A stretch of 64,000 bases of DNA. It comes from Paenarthrobacter aurescens. Lineage in GTDB: Bacteria > Actinomycetota > Actinomycetes > Actinomycetales > Micrococcaceae. The DNA is taken from assembly GCF_041549525.1 (NCBI RefSeq), contig NZ_CP157456.1:1116001-1180000 (forward strand), in the 5' to 3' direction. Position numbers and translations under genes: made by a program. Shown here piece by piece: positions 26,716 through 35,831 of this stretch. The notes beneath the pieces were generated by a model, which was not told the DNA's origin, did no database searches, and saw nothing but the letters and a program-made list of their open reading frames with translations. Each line of letters opens with the position of its first letter. Position 1 is the stretch's first letter.

Positions 26716-28167
26716 GTGAATATCCCCACCGCCACAGGCGCGCAGGCCGTTGACCCGCAGACTGCAGCTGCAGCGGACCCCCAGGCAGCCACAGACGAAG
26801 GCCGCTTCCACGGCAAAGCCGCCGCACTGCTGATCACCACGTTGGTCCTGGCCGTGCTGGCCTTCCAGCTCAACGCCAGCATGATTACCCCTGCGCTCCC
26901 ACACATCGGCTCCTTCTTCGGGGAAACGCCGGAAGCAGTAGCCCAGGTCCAGTCCATGTTCTTCCTGGCCGGCGCAATCTCCGGTCCCGTCATTGGGCGC
27001 TGGAGCGACTTCATTGGCCGGCGCAACGCACTCCTCCTGGTCCTGGCCATCATGGGTGCCGGTACCGTGCTGTGCATCTTCGCGCCCAGCCTGCCTTTGC
27101 TGGTGGCAGGCCGCTTCATGCAGGGTGTCTCGAGCGCCATCTTTGCGCTCTCCTACATAGTCCTCAATGAGTACCTGCCTGCCCGACTTTTCGGCACCTC
27201 CATCGGCATCATCGCTGCCATCAACGGCGGCGTGGGCGGCGTGGATGGCTACTTCGGTGGACTTATGGCCGAGACCTTGGGCTTCCAGTCGATCTTTGTC
27301 GCAGTCCTTGTACTGGCCGCGATCGCCGTCGTATGCGTCATCAAAGTGGTCCCGGGCGGTAAGTCCGCCGTCGCTCCCGGCCGGATGGATTGGTGGGGCG
27401 CAGGTTCGCTATCCGTGTTCCTGGTGTTCATCACCTACTTCGTGTCCACGGGTTCCTCTGCCGGCTGGACCTCGCCGGCCGCCTTGGGTCTGCTGGCAGG
27501 CAGCATCGCATCCTTCACAGCTTTCTGGCTCATCGAGAAGAAGCGCGAAACCCCGCTCGTCGCAGTGCATCACCTCCGTTCACGCCAAGTGTGGCCGGTC
27601 ATCGCAACCACCGTGCTGACCCTGGCAGGCATCTTTGCCATCATCAACTTCACTGTGGTGCTGCTGAGCCAGGACAAGGAAAACGGCTTTGGACTGTCCG
27701 CTTCAGTGGCTGCTCTCCTGTTCCTCACCCCGGCAGCGCTCATCGGCGTCTTCGCTGCTCCGCTCGCGGGCTGGATCGCCGACCGCCGCGGCTGGATCAA
27801 AACCGTGCGCGTAGGTACGGCCACCAGCCTTGCCTGTGCCATCGCTGCTGCACTGTTTGCCCACAACCAGATCGCAGTCCTCATCGCTATCGCGGCACTG
27901 GGCATCTTCTACAACGGCTTCTTCCTCACGGCCATCAACGGACTGTCCGTGCTGCTCTCGCCCAAGGAAGCCCCTGCCGCTTTGCCCGGCATCAACGGTG
28001 CCTCCTTCGGCATCGGGGCGAGCCTCGGCGTCGTGGTTGTTGCGCCGTTCGCCGGACTGGGCACCGCAGGCGGGTATTCCACGGCCCTCTGGATTTCAGT
28101 GTCCATCACCGCCCTGGCCTTCATCGTGAGCCTGTTCATCGCCGCCCCCAAGGGTGAAAAGATCTAG
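26716..28167 (+). CDS. MFS transporter, probable nucleoside or sugar permease
   Basis: About 483 residues with roughly 14 predicted helices, like the DHA2 drug-resistance branch (LVLAVLAFQLNASMITPALPHI; PVIGRWSDFIGRRNALLLV). The GTG at 26716 is preceded by AAAGGAG (26703-26709) and is far better supported than an ATG 132 nt upstream that would lie before the promoter. It is followed by a nucleoside hydrolase gene and divergent from GntR-ribokinase. DHA2 proteins are usually exporters, so uptake of nucleosides is inferred from context only. Confidence 0.82.
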   Translation: MNIPTATGAQAVDPQTAAAADPQAATDEGRFHGKAAALLITTLVLAVLAFQLNASMITPALPHIGSFFGETPEAVAQVQSMFFLAGAISGPVIGRWSDFIGRRNALLLVLAIMGAGTVLCIFAPSLPLLVAGRFMQGVSSAIFALSYIVLNEYLPARLFGTSIGIIAAINGGVGGVDGYFGGLMAETLGFQSIFVAVLVLAAIAVVCVIKVVPGGKSAVAPGRMDWWGAGSLSVFLVFITYFVSTGSSAGWTSPAALGLLAGSIASFTAFWLIEKKRETPLVAVHHLRSRQVWPVIATTVLTLAGIFAIINFTVVLLSQDKENGFGLSASVAALLFLTPAALIGVFAAPLAGWIADRRGWIKTVRVGTATSLACAIAAALFAHNQIAVLIAIAALGIFYNGFFLTAINGLSVLLSPKEAPAALPGINGASFGIGASLGVVVVAPFAGLGTAGGYSTALWISVSITALAFIVSLFIAAPKGEKI

Positions 28168-28246
28168 CGCACGACGCCGGCACGTGGCTTGGCGTGCACC
28201 TCACCCTTCCTTTTACTTCCCGATACACCTGAAATGAGAGACCATC

Positions 28247-29239
28247 ATGACCCAGCCCGCCCCCTTCTTCCTTGACTGCGATACCGGAATCGACGACGCC
28301 CTCGCCCTGGCTTACCTCCTGGCATCCCCACGGGCGGAACTTGTTGGCATCGGTACGGTCAGCGGCAATGTGAGCGCGGCAGGTGGCGCCCGGAACACCT
28401 TGGATCTTTTGAATCTGGCCGGCCACCCGGACATCCCCGTAGCTGTGGGGGCGCACGATCCCCAGGTTGGTACCTTCCATGGCGGTGCACCGCACGTCCA
28501 CGGTGACAACGGGATCGGCGGAGTGGACCTGGTTCCGTCGCTCCGCGAGCCAGTGGAGGCCTCGGCCGCGGAACTACTGGTTCAGCTGGCGCACCAGTAC
28601 GCGGGGGAGTTGCGCCTGGTGGCAATCGGCCCGTTGACCAACATCGCAGAAGCCCTGCGCCTGGAACCCAAGCTTCCGGAGCTGATTGCTGAAGTCACCA
28701 TCATGGGCGGTGCCGCGCTCGCGCCGGGAAACATCACAGCTGTTGCCGAAGCCAACATTGCCAACGATCCCGAAGCCGCAGCTGAGGTCCTGGCCGCCGA
28801 CTGGAGCGTGACCCTGGTGCCGTTGGACGTGACCATGACCAACGTCTTGGAGGAAAACCACCGCCAGGAGCTTCTGGCAACCGAGCACCCGGTCTCGCAG
28901 GCGCTGGGGGAGATGCTGGGTTATTACTTCGGGTTCTACGTGGACATCTTCGGACGGGCATGCTCGGCCATGCACGATCCCCTTGCCGCGGCAATTGCCG
29001 TCAGGGGCGTGGAGTTGTCGTTGGCACCCACGGTCCGCGTCCAGGTGGACACCACCGGCGGGCCCGGCCGCGGCCAGACGGTCTGCGATCTCCGCGGACA
29101 GTACGCCGGGTTCCCGGAACAGCGCGGTGCACGGTGCCGTGTGGTCCTGGAAATCGGTGAAGACTTCGCGCCGCACCTGCTCGGAACCCTGCAGGCAGCC
29201 TGGTTGACGGAAGCACAGGCAGCGGCGCCGGTCATCTGA
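28247..29239 (+). CDS. Inosine-uridine-preferring nucleoside hydrolase
   Basis: A 330-residue hydrolase. The N-terminal DCDTGIDDALALAYL supplies the Ca2+-binding Asp cluster; IGPLTNIAEAL, TIMGGAALAPGNITAVAEANIANDPEAA and CSAMHDPLAAAIAV (with the family His-Asp pair) complete the active site. It cleaves the N-glycosidic bond of nucleosides to free base and ribose, which ribokinase would then phosphorylate. It is 79 nt downstream of the MFS gene and ends before a strong hairpin. Confidence 0.92.
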   Translation: MTQPAPFFLDCDTGIDDALALAYLLASPRAELVGIGTVSGNVSAAGGARNTLDLLNLAGHPDIPVAVGAHDPQVGTFHGGAPHVHGDNGIGGVDLVPSLREPVEASAAELLVQLAHQYAGELRLVAIGPLTNIAEALRLEPKLPELIAEVTIMGGAALAPGNITAVAEANIANDPEAAAEVLAADWSVTLVPLDVTMTNVLEENHRQELLATEHPVSQALGEMLGYYFGFYVDIFGRACSAMHDPLAAAIAVRGVELSLAPTVRVQVDTTGGPGRGQTVCDLRGQYAGFPEQRGARCRVVLEIGEDFAPHLLGTLQAAWLTEAQAAAPVI

Positions 29240-29274
29240 CTTACAGCAGCCAAGTGACTGCAGACTCAGGGATT

Positions 29275-29309
29275 GACGACGACGGCGGCAGCGGCCCGCC
29301 GTCGTCGTC
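29275..29309. terminator. 14-bp GC-rich hairpin between convergent genes
   Basis: GACGACGACGGCGG (29275-29288) pairs perfectly with CCGCCGTCGTCGTC (29296-29309), loop 7 nt. It terminates the nucleoside operon and faces the convergent ArsR-AHSA1 gene. Confidence 0.85.
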
Positions 29310-29324
29310 TTCCTTGAATCGCGG

Positions 29325-30077
29325 TTACGCGTACATCAGTGAGCCCGGCGTGGTCAGTGTTTCGCCGGTTTCGAGCCAGGTCTTGAGGCCGGAGAGGATC
29401 ATGGGCCAGCCACCGTAGAGCTGATCATTGGCGCCTTCGCGGAGCTGATCGTGGGTGACCGTGAGGTGGCAGGAATCTCCTACGGGCTCGATTTCCCAGG
29501 TGATCCGCGATGTCCCTTCAGCTTTGACGTCTTCACCCCACAGCGCCCGCATGGTCTGGACGAGCCTGCGCGGGGGATCCACTTCGATGTTCTCGCCCTC
29601 GCCGAGCGGAGCATCAGCCTTGACGTTGTGCATTTCAAAACGGCCGCCCGGTGTCCAGTCCGCGGTGAAGGTATTTCCGAACTGGTATTTGCTGCGGATT
29701 TCACTGTTGGTGATGGCTTCCCAGAGCCGCTCCGGAGTGGTCTTGATGTAAATCTCGAAGATCTTTTCCATGGGACTTTCCAATCTGGATTTGAGGTCGC
29801 TGAGGGCAGCGGCCCATGGTTCTGCGTATTTGCTCACCCAGCGATCATGGATGAGGCGGATAGGAACAGGGTTCAGGAAGTGCAACTTTTCACGACCCCG
29901 ACGGCGGGTGACCACCAAGCCTGCATCTTCCAGCAGCTTGAGGTGCTTGGCGATGCCGAAACGGGTCATCTCGAACCGGGCTCCCAAGGCGGAGGCAGAT
30001 TGGCCGTCCTCGCGGAACAGCTCGTCCAGCAGTTCCCTGCGTGTTGGATCTGCCAAGGCCTTGAACACTGCGTCCAT
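29325..30077 (-). CDS. ArsR-family HTH fused to AHSA1/SRPBCC domain
   Basis: About 250 residues: an N-terminal ArsR winged helix (MDAVFKALADPTRRELLDELF...MTRFGIAKHLKLLEDAGLVVTRRRGREKLHFLNP, residues 1-90) joined to a C-terminal SRPBCC ligand-binding domain (FEIYIKTTPERLWEAITN...YQFGNTFTADWTPGGRFEM). Such fusions pair a repressor with a hydrophobic-ligand pocket. ATG 30077 is preferred to an ATG 21 nt upstream, because a promoter with -10 TATTCT ends 6 nt before it, which would give a leaderless mRNA, and because ArsR proteins start with this MDAVFKAL motif. Autoregulation through the palindrome between -35 and -10 is likely. Confidence 0.85.
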   Translation of the reverse strand: MDAVFKALADPTRRELLDELFREDGQSASALGARFEMTRFGIAKHLKLLEDAGLVVTRRRGREKLHFLNPVPIRLIHDRWVSKYAEPWAAALSDLKSRLESPMEKIFEIYIKTTPERLWEAITNSEIRSKYQFGNTFTADWTPGGRFEMHNVKADAPLGEGENIEVDPPRRLVQTMRALWGEDVKAEGTSRITWEIEPVGDSCHLTVTHDQLREGANDQLYGGWPMILSGLKTWLETGETLTTPGSLMYA

Positions 30078-30083
30078 GGCTTT

Positions 30084-30113
30084 AGAATAGGTGACCATTT
30101 AGTCACCTGTCAA
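30084..30113 (-). promoter_or_regulatory. Promoter with palindromic operator filling the spacer
   Basis: On the minus strand: -35 TTGACA (30113-30108), 18-bp spacer, -10 TATTCT (30089-30084), then 6 nt to ATG 30077. The spacer is occupied by AGGTGAC-N6-GTCACCT (30089-30108), a perfect 7-bp-arm palindrome that overlaps both hexamers by one base. This is an ideal autorepression site and predicts a leaderless transcript. Confidence 0.75.
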
Positions 30114-30157
30114 CGGATTTCTTAGCCTTTTACCAGTATCGTCAGTGGCAGCCGCGG

Positions 30158-31495
30158 CTAGAGGTTAGTGCGCACCACAGCACCCTGGGCGATCACCGTG
30201 CTGACCTTCTCCAGGGCCGAGCCGTCGGCCAAGGGATCCGCGTCCACCACCACAACGTCAGCCGCAGAACCCCGGACCAGGCGCCCCACGTTGTCGCCGC
30301 GTCCCAGCAACCGGGCGGCGTTCGTGGTTGCGGCCTGCAATGCTTCCAAGGGTGTGAGGCCGGCTTCGGCCAGCAGGCGTGCTTCCGTGCCAATGGGTGT
30401 TACATCCGTACCAAAAGAATCGGTGCCGGCAACAATGGTGACTCCGGCGTCCTTGGCCGCCCGCACTGCCGACTGGAGGATGGGTGTGTATTCTGCTCCG
30501 CGTGCAGCCAGGATCGGGTTGGAAGAGCGGGCCATGCTGGTGATGGCATCCATGGTGGGTGTGAAGAACGTGCCCCGACGAGCCATCTCCTGAATGGTCT
30601 TCTCTGTCATGAAGACGCCGTGCTCGATGCTGCGGACCCCGGCACGGACCGCGCCATCAATTCCCTCAGCGCTGTAGGCGTGGCAGAGGACACCGGCACC
30701 CTTGGCGGCCTTAACGATCGCCCCAATCTGGTCCACGTTGTACACCAACTCGCGGGGATCCTGTTCGGGGATGCCCGCCCGCGGGTTAGCGCGGGTCTTG
30801 ATGACCTCGGCACCGCGCTTGAGGTTAACCCGCGTCAGATACGCGAGGTCCTGCGGCTCCTTGACGCCGCCGCTCAGTGTTGCCAGAGGCGCCAGATCCG
30901 GATCAGCCAAGAGCGAGTCTCCCTGATCAGGGGAGATGAACAGGCCGGCAGGGGTCATCCGGGGCGAGAGCCCGGGAGCCCATGACGGGAGGGCGGCCAG
31001 GGCAATGTCCTGATAGAAAGTACTCGAACCGCTACGGACGCTGGTGGCTCCACCTTGCAGCAGCGCGCGGGCGTCGGCCAGCGCGTTGGCGTGGACGTGC
31101 GCATCCACGAGCCCTGGAAGAACCCACCTGCCGGACGCGTTCAGGACACGCGCACGGCTTCCGACGGCAGCCACGGCCTTGCGCGTTTCGTCTCGCGTGC
31201 CCACGGCAGTGACCTTGCCGCCGTCGAGCACTACCACCCCGTCCGCCACGGCGTCGCCGGTTTTCGGGTCCACCACCGTTCCGCCCTCGATGATGAGTGC
31301 CTGGGGGGTGAGAGGGCGGCCCGGGTAGTTGGCACCGGACTGGCCATTGTCAGCCAGCGCGGCCGGCGCCGAGGCCAACTGTGCGGCAATGCCTGCGACG
31401 GAGATCCCGGCTAGGGCTGCGGCTCCGGCGAGGATTCCGCGACGGGGCAACTCGCCTTGGGGTTTAGGTGCAGAGGTGTGATCGTGAAGGCACAT
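30158..31495 (-). CDS. Exported amidohydrolase-family protein with Tat signal
   Basis: A 445-residue protein. The N-terminus carries a twin-arginine signal, LPRRGILAGAAALAG followed by an Ala-rich stretch ending near ALA. The mature part is a metal-dependent amidohydrolase of the imidazolonepropionase/prolidase-like group: VLPGLVDAHVHANAL (HxH), EVIKTRANPR (with Lys), LCHAYSAEG (His), IEHGVFM (His) and VAGTDSFG (Asp). Substrates of exported members include dipeptides and cyclic imides; the substrate here is unknown. It is a single transcription unit. Confidence 0.85.
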   Translation of the reverse strand: MCLHDHTSAPKPQGELPRRGILAGAAALAGISVAGIAAQLASAPAALADNGQSGANYPGRPLTPQALIIEGGTVVDPKTGDAVADGVVVLDGGKVTAVGTRDETRKAVAAVGSRARVLNASGRWVLPGLVDAHVHANALADARALLQGGATSVRSGSSTFYQDIALAALPSWAPGLSPRMTPAGLFISPDQGDSLLADPDLAPLATLSGGVKEPQDLAYLTRVNLKRGAEVIKTRANPRAGIPEQDPRELVYNVDQIGAIVKAAKGAGVLCHAYSAEGIDGAVRAGVRSIEHGVFMTEKTIQEMARRGTFFTPTMDAITSMARSSNPILAARGAEYTPILQSAVRAAKDAGVTIVAGTDSFGTDVTPIGTEARLLAEAGLTPLEALQAATTNAARLLGRGDNVGRLVRGSAADVVVVDADPLADGSALEKVSTVIAQGAVVRTNL

Positions 31496-31670
31496 TATTG
31501 GACTCCTGGGGAACGAGCTGCTGAGCCGCTACAGGGCTGAAAGAACAGTTGGTATTCCAGAGTGCCTCAGAGTGTGGATGTGATGCAAGTAATATCGCCA
31601 CATGGCGGTGAGTATGCCCAATCTGGTATGCCATATGGTTTTTCTGCCTGGTCACTACCTGTCGTGGGCC

Positions 31671-33239
31671 TTAAACTTGATCGCGCCCAAGTTCCCGTGC
31701 GCAGCGACGCCGCGATGGGGTCTCTATGTTTTCCGCGGTCTCTATGTTCCCTGCGTTCCCTATGTTCTCTGCGTTCCCTATGTTCTCTGGGGGTGTGTGG
31801 TGGTGGTTGCGTCGGGGTTTTTGGTTTGGGTCGATGTGGTGTGGGGGGATGAACCAGGGGACGCCGGTTTTCATGTGGATGCGCCATTGTTCTTTGTGGA
31901 TGAGGTGGTGGTGGTGGCTGCAGAGGAGTGTGCCGTTGTCGGTGCCGGTGGTGCCGCCGTGGGACCAGTAGGTGGTGTGGTGGGCTTCGCACCAGGGTGC
32001 GGGCATGGTGCAGTCGGGGAAGGCGCAGCCACCGTCGCGGGCGGTGATGGCTTTGCGGATGTGGGGTGGGAAGATCCGGGTGGTGCGGCCGATGTCCAGG
32101 ATTCGGGAGTCGCTGCCGAGCAGGACGGGGATGATGTCGGCGTCGCAGGCGATTTTCCGGATGGTGGTCGGGTGGATCGGGCCCAGAAAAGTCGCCGTCC
32201 CTGAGCTGAGGTGGCTACTGGCTGTGGCATTGCGGCCGGGTTGGTCTAGCTGGTGATGGGTGAGTTGTTCGAAGAGGTCGCGGTGGTCGATGGTGACCGT
32301 GAGTTGGGGACGGAGTCCGCCGTTGGAAGGCAGTTTCCCGGTGCTCATCGCCACACCGCACGCGCCGACGAGGCCGTCGAGGAGTTTCTGCGCCCGGGAG
32401 CGACGGTCCAAGACGGGTCCTGCTTCGGTGTCAGATTCGGTGTTGGTGTTGGTGGCGGCCTCGGATTGGGATGGGTTGGTGAGTCTGGGATTGGTGGCGG
32501 TGTTCATGACGGTGGCGAGGGTTTCGTATTGTTCGTCGGTGGCGAAGATCTCGAGGTGGTGGAGTCCGTGGCGACGTCGGCGACGCAGGAATGCGCCTTG
32601 GAGCTGGCGGAGTGCTTCTTCGGAGGGCTCGTGGCCGTCTTGATCGATCAGGTCGGTCCAGCGCCGGGCCATCTTGGTCACGAAGTCAGGGTCGGTCTCT
32701 ATAGCGGTGTTGGTGAGGGCTTTTTCCATCCGGGTGCTGATCTCTTCATCGGCGAGGTGCCGGACTTTGTCCAGGGCGGTGCTGATGATCGTCGCGGACC
32801 GTGAGGGCACCAAAGCGGACTCAACAGCGTCGGCGAGGATTTCGCGTCGGGCCGGGACCTCTTGGCCGGTCATTCCCACCCGGGACAGCACCTCGGTTGC
32901 GAGAGCGAGCCGGCGCCGGGCCTCCCCGACGCCTATCCGCAACCGTGTCCGAAGGAACTCCGCCGCATTCCGGTACCCATCATCCTGGGCCTGCTGCGCT
33001 TCGTGTCGGGTACGTTCCACCGCCTGTGCCGCGACAACCTGCAAGTACTCCAATGACCGGGACATCTCCTCGATCCTGTCGGCAAAGTCGGCGGCCTCCT
33101 CGAACCCGAAGAGCGAGACCTCGTCGGCGATGGATTCGCGGAGCGAGTTCAGGGCGTCGGCTGTCTTCTTCATACGAAAACCATGATCCGGGGCCACTGG
33201 GTTCGCGTTTGCGGTCGAGCTGAATCCCGACGACCACAT
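31671..33239 (-). CDS. DUF222 / HNH endonuclease-signature (13E12-like) protein
   Basis: About 522 residues when started at ATG 33239 (GGGAG 7 nt upstream); ATG 33173 (MKKTADAL) is an alternative. The N-terminal helical DUF222 domain (LEYLQVVAAQAVERTRHEAQ...FLRTRLRIGVGEARRRLALA) is followed by a C-terminal HNH motif: GGCAFPDC...PWCEAHHTTYWSHGGTTGTDNGTLLC. This family is multi-copy in Actinobacteria and is thought to be mobile or a nuclease, but activity is unproven. The C-terminus is extended by a tandem hexapeptide repeat (E-N-I-G/E-N/T-A). A GC-rich upstream frame could add 73 residues but does not match the family. Confidence 0.85.
   Translation of the reverse strand: MWSSGFSSTANANPVAPDHGFRMKKTADALNSLRESIADEVSLFGFEEAADFADRIEEMSRSLEYLQVVAAQAVERTRHEAQQAQDDGYRNAAEFLRTRLRIGVGEARRRLALATEVLSRVGMTGQEVPARREILADAVESALVPSRSATIISTALDKVRHLADEEISTRMEKALTNTAIETDPDFVTKMARRWTDLIDQDGHEPSEEALRQLQGAFLRRRRRHGLHHLEIFATDEQYETLATVMNTATNPRLTNPSQSEAATNTNTESDTEAGPVLDRRSRAQKLLDGLVGACGVAMSTGKLPSNGGLRPQLTVTIDHRDLFEQLTHHQLDQPGRNATASSHLSSGTATFLGPIHPTTIRKIACDADIIPVLLGSDSRILDIGRTTRIFPPHIRKAITARDGGCAFPDCTMPAPWCEAHHTTYWSHGGTTGTDNGTLLCSHHHHLIHKEQWRIHMKTGVPWFIPPHHIDPNQKPRRNHHHTPPENIGNAENIGNAGNIETAENIETPSRRRCARELGRDQV
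31721..31792 (-). repeat. Four tandem 18-bp repeats encoding a hexapeptide
   Basis: Units of 18 bp based on TCTCTATGTTCCCTGCGT occur at 31721, 31739, 31757 and 31775, differing at a few positions. On the minus strand they encode ENIGNA/ENIETA-like hexapeptides at the C-terminus of the DUF222/HNH protein. In-frame copy changes would be tolerated. Confidence 0.88.
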
Positions 33240-33482
33240 CAACGACTCCCGGCCGCGAGGCAGCTCCTTGGATGGGGGGGCGATCCGCGATGGTGACTGC
33301 CGCCGTCGTACTTTTGAACTCTGCCAGTCTCTCCGGCACGCCGAGAGAGCTAAGGGGGCCGCGGCGTGGAAGCGCAGGAGCGCGGGACAGCCCCATCCGC
33401 TGCGCGATGATCGTCCCGATAGCTCCCATAGAACAAATCTGCCACGGGGCTCTGACATTTTTAGCGGGAAGGGCGTACGCGG

Positions 33483-33977
33483 CTACGAAGTGATCTGCTC
33501 GCGCAGGATATCAGCGTGCCCGCAGTGCTGCGCGAGCTCCCTCAGCATGTGGAGGTAGACCCATCGGAGGGGGAGCGGCCCGCGGCGGTTCCCCAGCAGC
33601 AGATCGTCGAGGCCCAACTCAGCAACCGCCCGCCGGGACGCCTCGCTCGCTTCCTGGTGGGCTGCTTGAATGCTGGCGATGGTGTCGTGATCGTCCAGGA
33701 TGAACGACTCGTCAGGTGACGCCGGGATGCCAATCTCAGCGCGGGGCTTTCGCGTGATGGCTTCGTCAAACCACACCTTCTCCACGAAAGTTGCGTGCTT
33801 CACCAAGCCCAGCAGCGTGGTCCGCGACGGGACCAGCCGCCGTCGTGCTTGCTCCTCCGTGAGCCCATCCAGGCTCGCGTTCAGTGCCCTGCGGTGCTCG
33901 TCCAGAAAGGTGTCGAACTGCATGCGGGCACTCTGGTTGATGACGTCGTCGGCAACAGGCGGAGGGAGTTCGCTCAT
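33483..33977 (-). CDS. DinB / DUF664-family protein
   Basis: A 164-residue four-helix-bundle protein of the DinB superfamily, DUF664 branch: [18 protein letters not shown] supplies the first metal His, [23 protein letters not shown] the second and third. Members bind a divalent metal, and some are mycothiol-dependent transferases in actinobacteria. It follows the VOC gene with a 4-nt ATGA overlap, so the two are co-translated and may handle a related small molecule. Confidence 0.88.
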   Translation of the reverse strand: MSELPPPVADDVINQSARMQFDTFLDEHRRALNASLDGLTEEQARRRLVPSRTTLLGLVKHATFVEKVWFDEAITRKPRAEIGIPASPDESFILDDHDTIASIQAAHQEASEASRRAVAELGLDDLLLGNRRGPLPLRWVYLHMLRELAQHCGHADILREQITS

Positions 33978-34405
33978 CCGAAAACCACCGTGCCGTCGTC
34001 GTCGATCTTCCAGCCGGGGTTATGCGCAATCTCCCAGACGATCCCGTTCGGATCCTTAACGTGTCCGTGGAAGATGCCGCCGAACGCACCGGCCTGGGCG
34101 GGCTTCAGCACAGTGGCTCCGGCTGCGGCCAGCGCCTCGACGGTGCTGGCGACTTCCTCCGGACTGCCCACGTTATGGGAGAGTGTCACACCGCTGACCC
34201 CCGGCGTTGGCTCAGTGGCGCCGAGGTCCTGATCGAACTTTTCGGCGTCGAACAGGCCGAGCATCAGCCCCGGCGCAATCTGGAAGAAGAGAATCTCGCC
34301 GGGAACGTCCATGGCCGGATCCCAACCGAGACCGTCCTTATAGAAGGCGCGCGCGGCGTCGAGGTCCGGCGTGGCGAACGTGAGGAAATGTAGTCGCTGG
34401 TCCAT
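33974..34405 (-). CDS. VOC-family (glyoxalase/bleomycin-resistance-like) protein
   Basis: A 143-residue vicinal-oxygen-chelate protein with two beta-alpha-beta-beta-beta modules: [21 protein letters not shown], then [11 protein letters not shown], and [18 protein letters not shown]. Members include glyoxalase I, dioxygenases and antibiotic-binding proteins. The substrate is unknown. It is the first gene of a two-gene operon with the DinB protein. Confidence 0.88.
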   Translation of the reverse strand: MDQRLHFLTFATPDLDAARAFYKDGLGWDPAMDVPGEILFFQIAPGLMLGLFDAEKFDQDLGATEPTPGVSGVTLSHNVGSPEEVASTVEALAAAGATVLKPAQAGAFGGIFHGHVKDPNGIVWEIAHNPGWKIDDDGTVVFG

Positions 34406-34461
34406 GGGGGAAGCCTAGCGGGTCCTGTTGAGACCCGGTGGAAGCGTGGGAGGATGGAGCA

Positions 34462-35151
34462 GTGGAACCCCTCTTCGACTTCCTTGGCAGTTACTGGTGG
34501 CTCATTTTCCCTATCGGCGGGATGGCTGGCGGCTGGGCAAGTCAGTGGTCCAAGGCCAGCGCAGAGCGGCACCGGCGCAAGGTGGAGTTGTTGAAGTTGA
34601 AGAACCAGCTCGCGGTGCACGAGGAAGCCAACCAGGCCGAGGTAGTCTCGCTGATTGCTGCGCATGATTCCGTGAACCACAGGTGGCTTGAGTACGAGTT
34701 GGACGTAGGAAACCTCATCGACTTCCCGCTCATGACGGACGTCCGCGAACCGCTGACTGTCGCGTTCCTGCGGGCCAAGAAAGAAGCAGACGGCTTGCGT
34801 CCCGCCAGGCCTGAAGAAATCTCGACGCCGGCCAGGTTGGCTGAGTATCGGGCGGCTGTCCACAGTTACGAACTCGCTTTCGATGTGGCAGAACGCGAGG
34901 CCCGGCGCATTAAAGACGGCAATTTCACCGGACCGGAGCGGCAACGGCTGGCCACTGCAAGGAAACTCCTGCGCATTGCAGAGGACACGGCCGCCACTCC
35001 CGCTGAGCGCCAAACTGCCTATAAGCGCGCCCGTAAGGAACTCGATGGCCTGATCGTCCTGCCGGAAGCGACCGTCGCCGCACTCGAGAGCAAGATCATC
35101 AGCATGCTGGACACCCGCAAGGAACCCGACACAGACGTCCGATCCGCTTGA
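34462..35151 (+). CDS. Hypothetical protein with N-terminal membrane anchor
   Basis: About 229 residues from GTG 34462 (GGGAGG upstream). One hydrophobic segment near the N-terminus (WWLIFPIGGMAGGWAS) is followed by a long charged, helical region rich in Glu, Lys and Ala (HRRKVELLKLKNQLAVHEEANQ...ERQRLATARKLLRIAEDTA), likely coiled coil. No family is recognised. The layout suggests a membrane-anchored cytoplasmic scaffold. Confidence 0.7.
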   Translation: MEPLFDFLGSYWWLIFPIGGMAGGWASQWSKASAERHRRKVELLKLKNQLAVHEEANQAEVVSLIAAHDSVNHRWLEYELDVGNLIDFPLMTDVREPLTVAFLRAKKEADGLRPARPEEISTPARLAEYRAAVHSYELAFDVAEREARRIKDGNFTGPERQRLATARKLLRIAEDTAATPAERQTAYKRARKELDGLIVLPEATVAALESKIISMLDTRKEPDTDVRSA

Positions 35152-35181
35152 GGCAGTCGGGCCGTATTTGGAGGCATACCC

Positions 35182-35682
35182 TCAGCTCAACTCGACGCCC
35201 ATCACCGTCCGGACCATCGAACCGCCGAGATCGTCCTCGAGGTGCCGCATGCCAAGGCGCTCGGCCACGCGGCGCGAAGCTGCGTTGTCCGGGTGGATGA
35301 TGGCTACAAGCAAAGCAGCACCAACAACATCCCGGGCGTATTCCAAACACGCCAGGGCCGCTTCAGTTGCGTACCCCCGGCCCTGAAAGTCCCGGCGAAC
35401 GTGATAGCCGACTTCAAGCTCGGGCCGGCCGTTCACTGACTGCCACGTCAACCCGCAGTCGCCCATGAACCCGCCGTCGAGCGTTTCCACAATCCACAAT
35501 CCAAATCCGTCGCGTGCATAATTTGCCTGGTTCCAGGCGATCCACTGCTCGGATTCTTCCCGTGACTTCGGCGCGGGGTAGTACGTCATGACGTCGGGGT
35601 CACCCAGCATGGAACTCATGTTGTCCAAGTCCGCGAGCGTCATCTCACGGAATCGCAACCGGGCTGTGGGGCGGGGAAGCAT
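35182..35682 (-). CDS. GNAT-family N-acetyltransferase
   Basis: A 166-residue GNAT of the RimJ/RimL type: LRFREMTLADLDNMSSML at the start, then ELEVGYHVRRDFQGRGYATEAA, with RRDFQGRGYA as the acetyl-CoA pyrophosphate-binding loop (Q/RxxGxG/A), and DNAASRRVAERLGM. It transfers acetyl groups to an amine, such as a ribosomal protein or small molecule. It converges on the preceding gene and stands alone. Confidence 0.9.
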   Translation of the reverse strand: MLPRPTARLRFREMTLADLDNMSSMLGDPDVMTYYPAPKSREESEQWIAWNQANYARDGFGLWIVETLDGGFMGDCGLTWQSVNGRPELEVGYHVRRDFQGRGYATEAALACLEYARDVVGAALLVAIIHPDNAASRRVAERLGMRHLEDDLGGSMVRTVMGVELS

Positions 35683-35831
35683 TTCCGAAGCCTACCGGCT
35701 GCAAGCCAACCGGGGTGCTGTGCGCTCACCACCCACTTTGAGCGTGGCGAGCCACAAAAACAACCAAAAGAGGCTGTATTTGGGCCCGCCATCCATCAAA
35801 GAGGGTGGTGAAGACACACGAGCTGAACGAG

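Noticed and set aside
33240..33458. Upstream extension of the DUF222 protein
   Set aside because: Extra 73 residues match nothing in the family and GGGAG supports ATG 33239.
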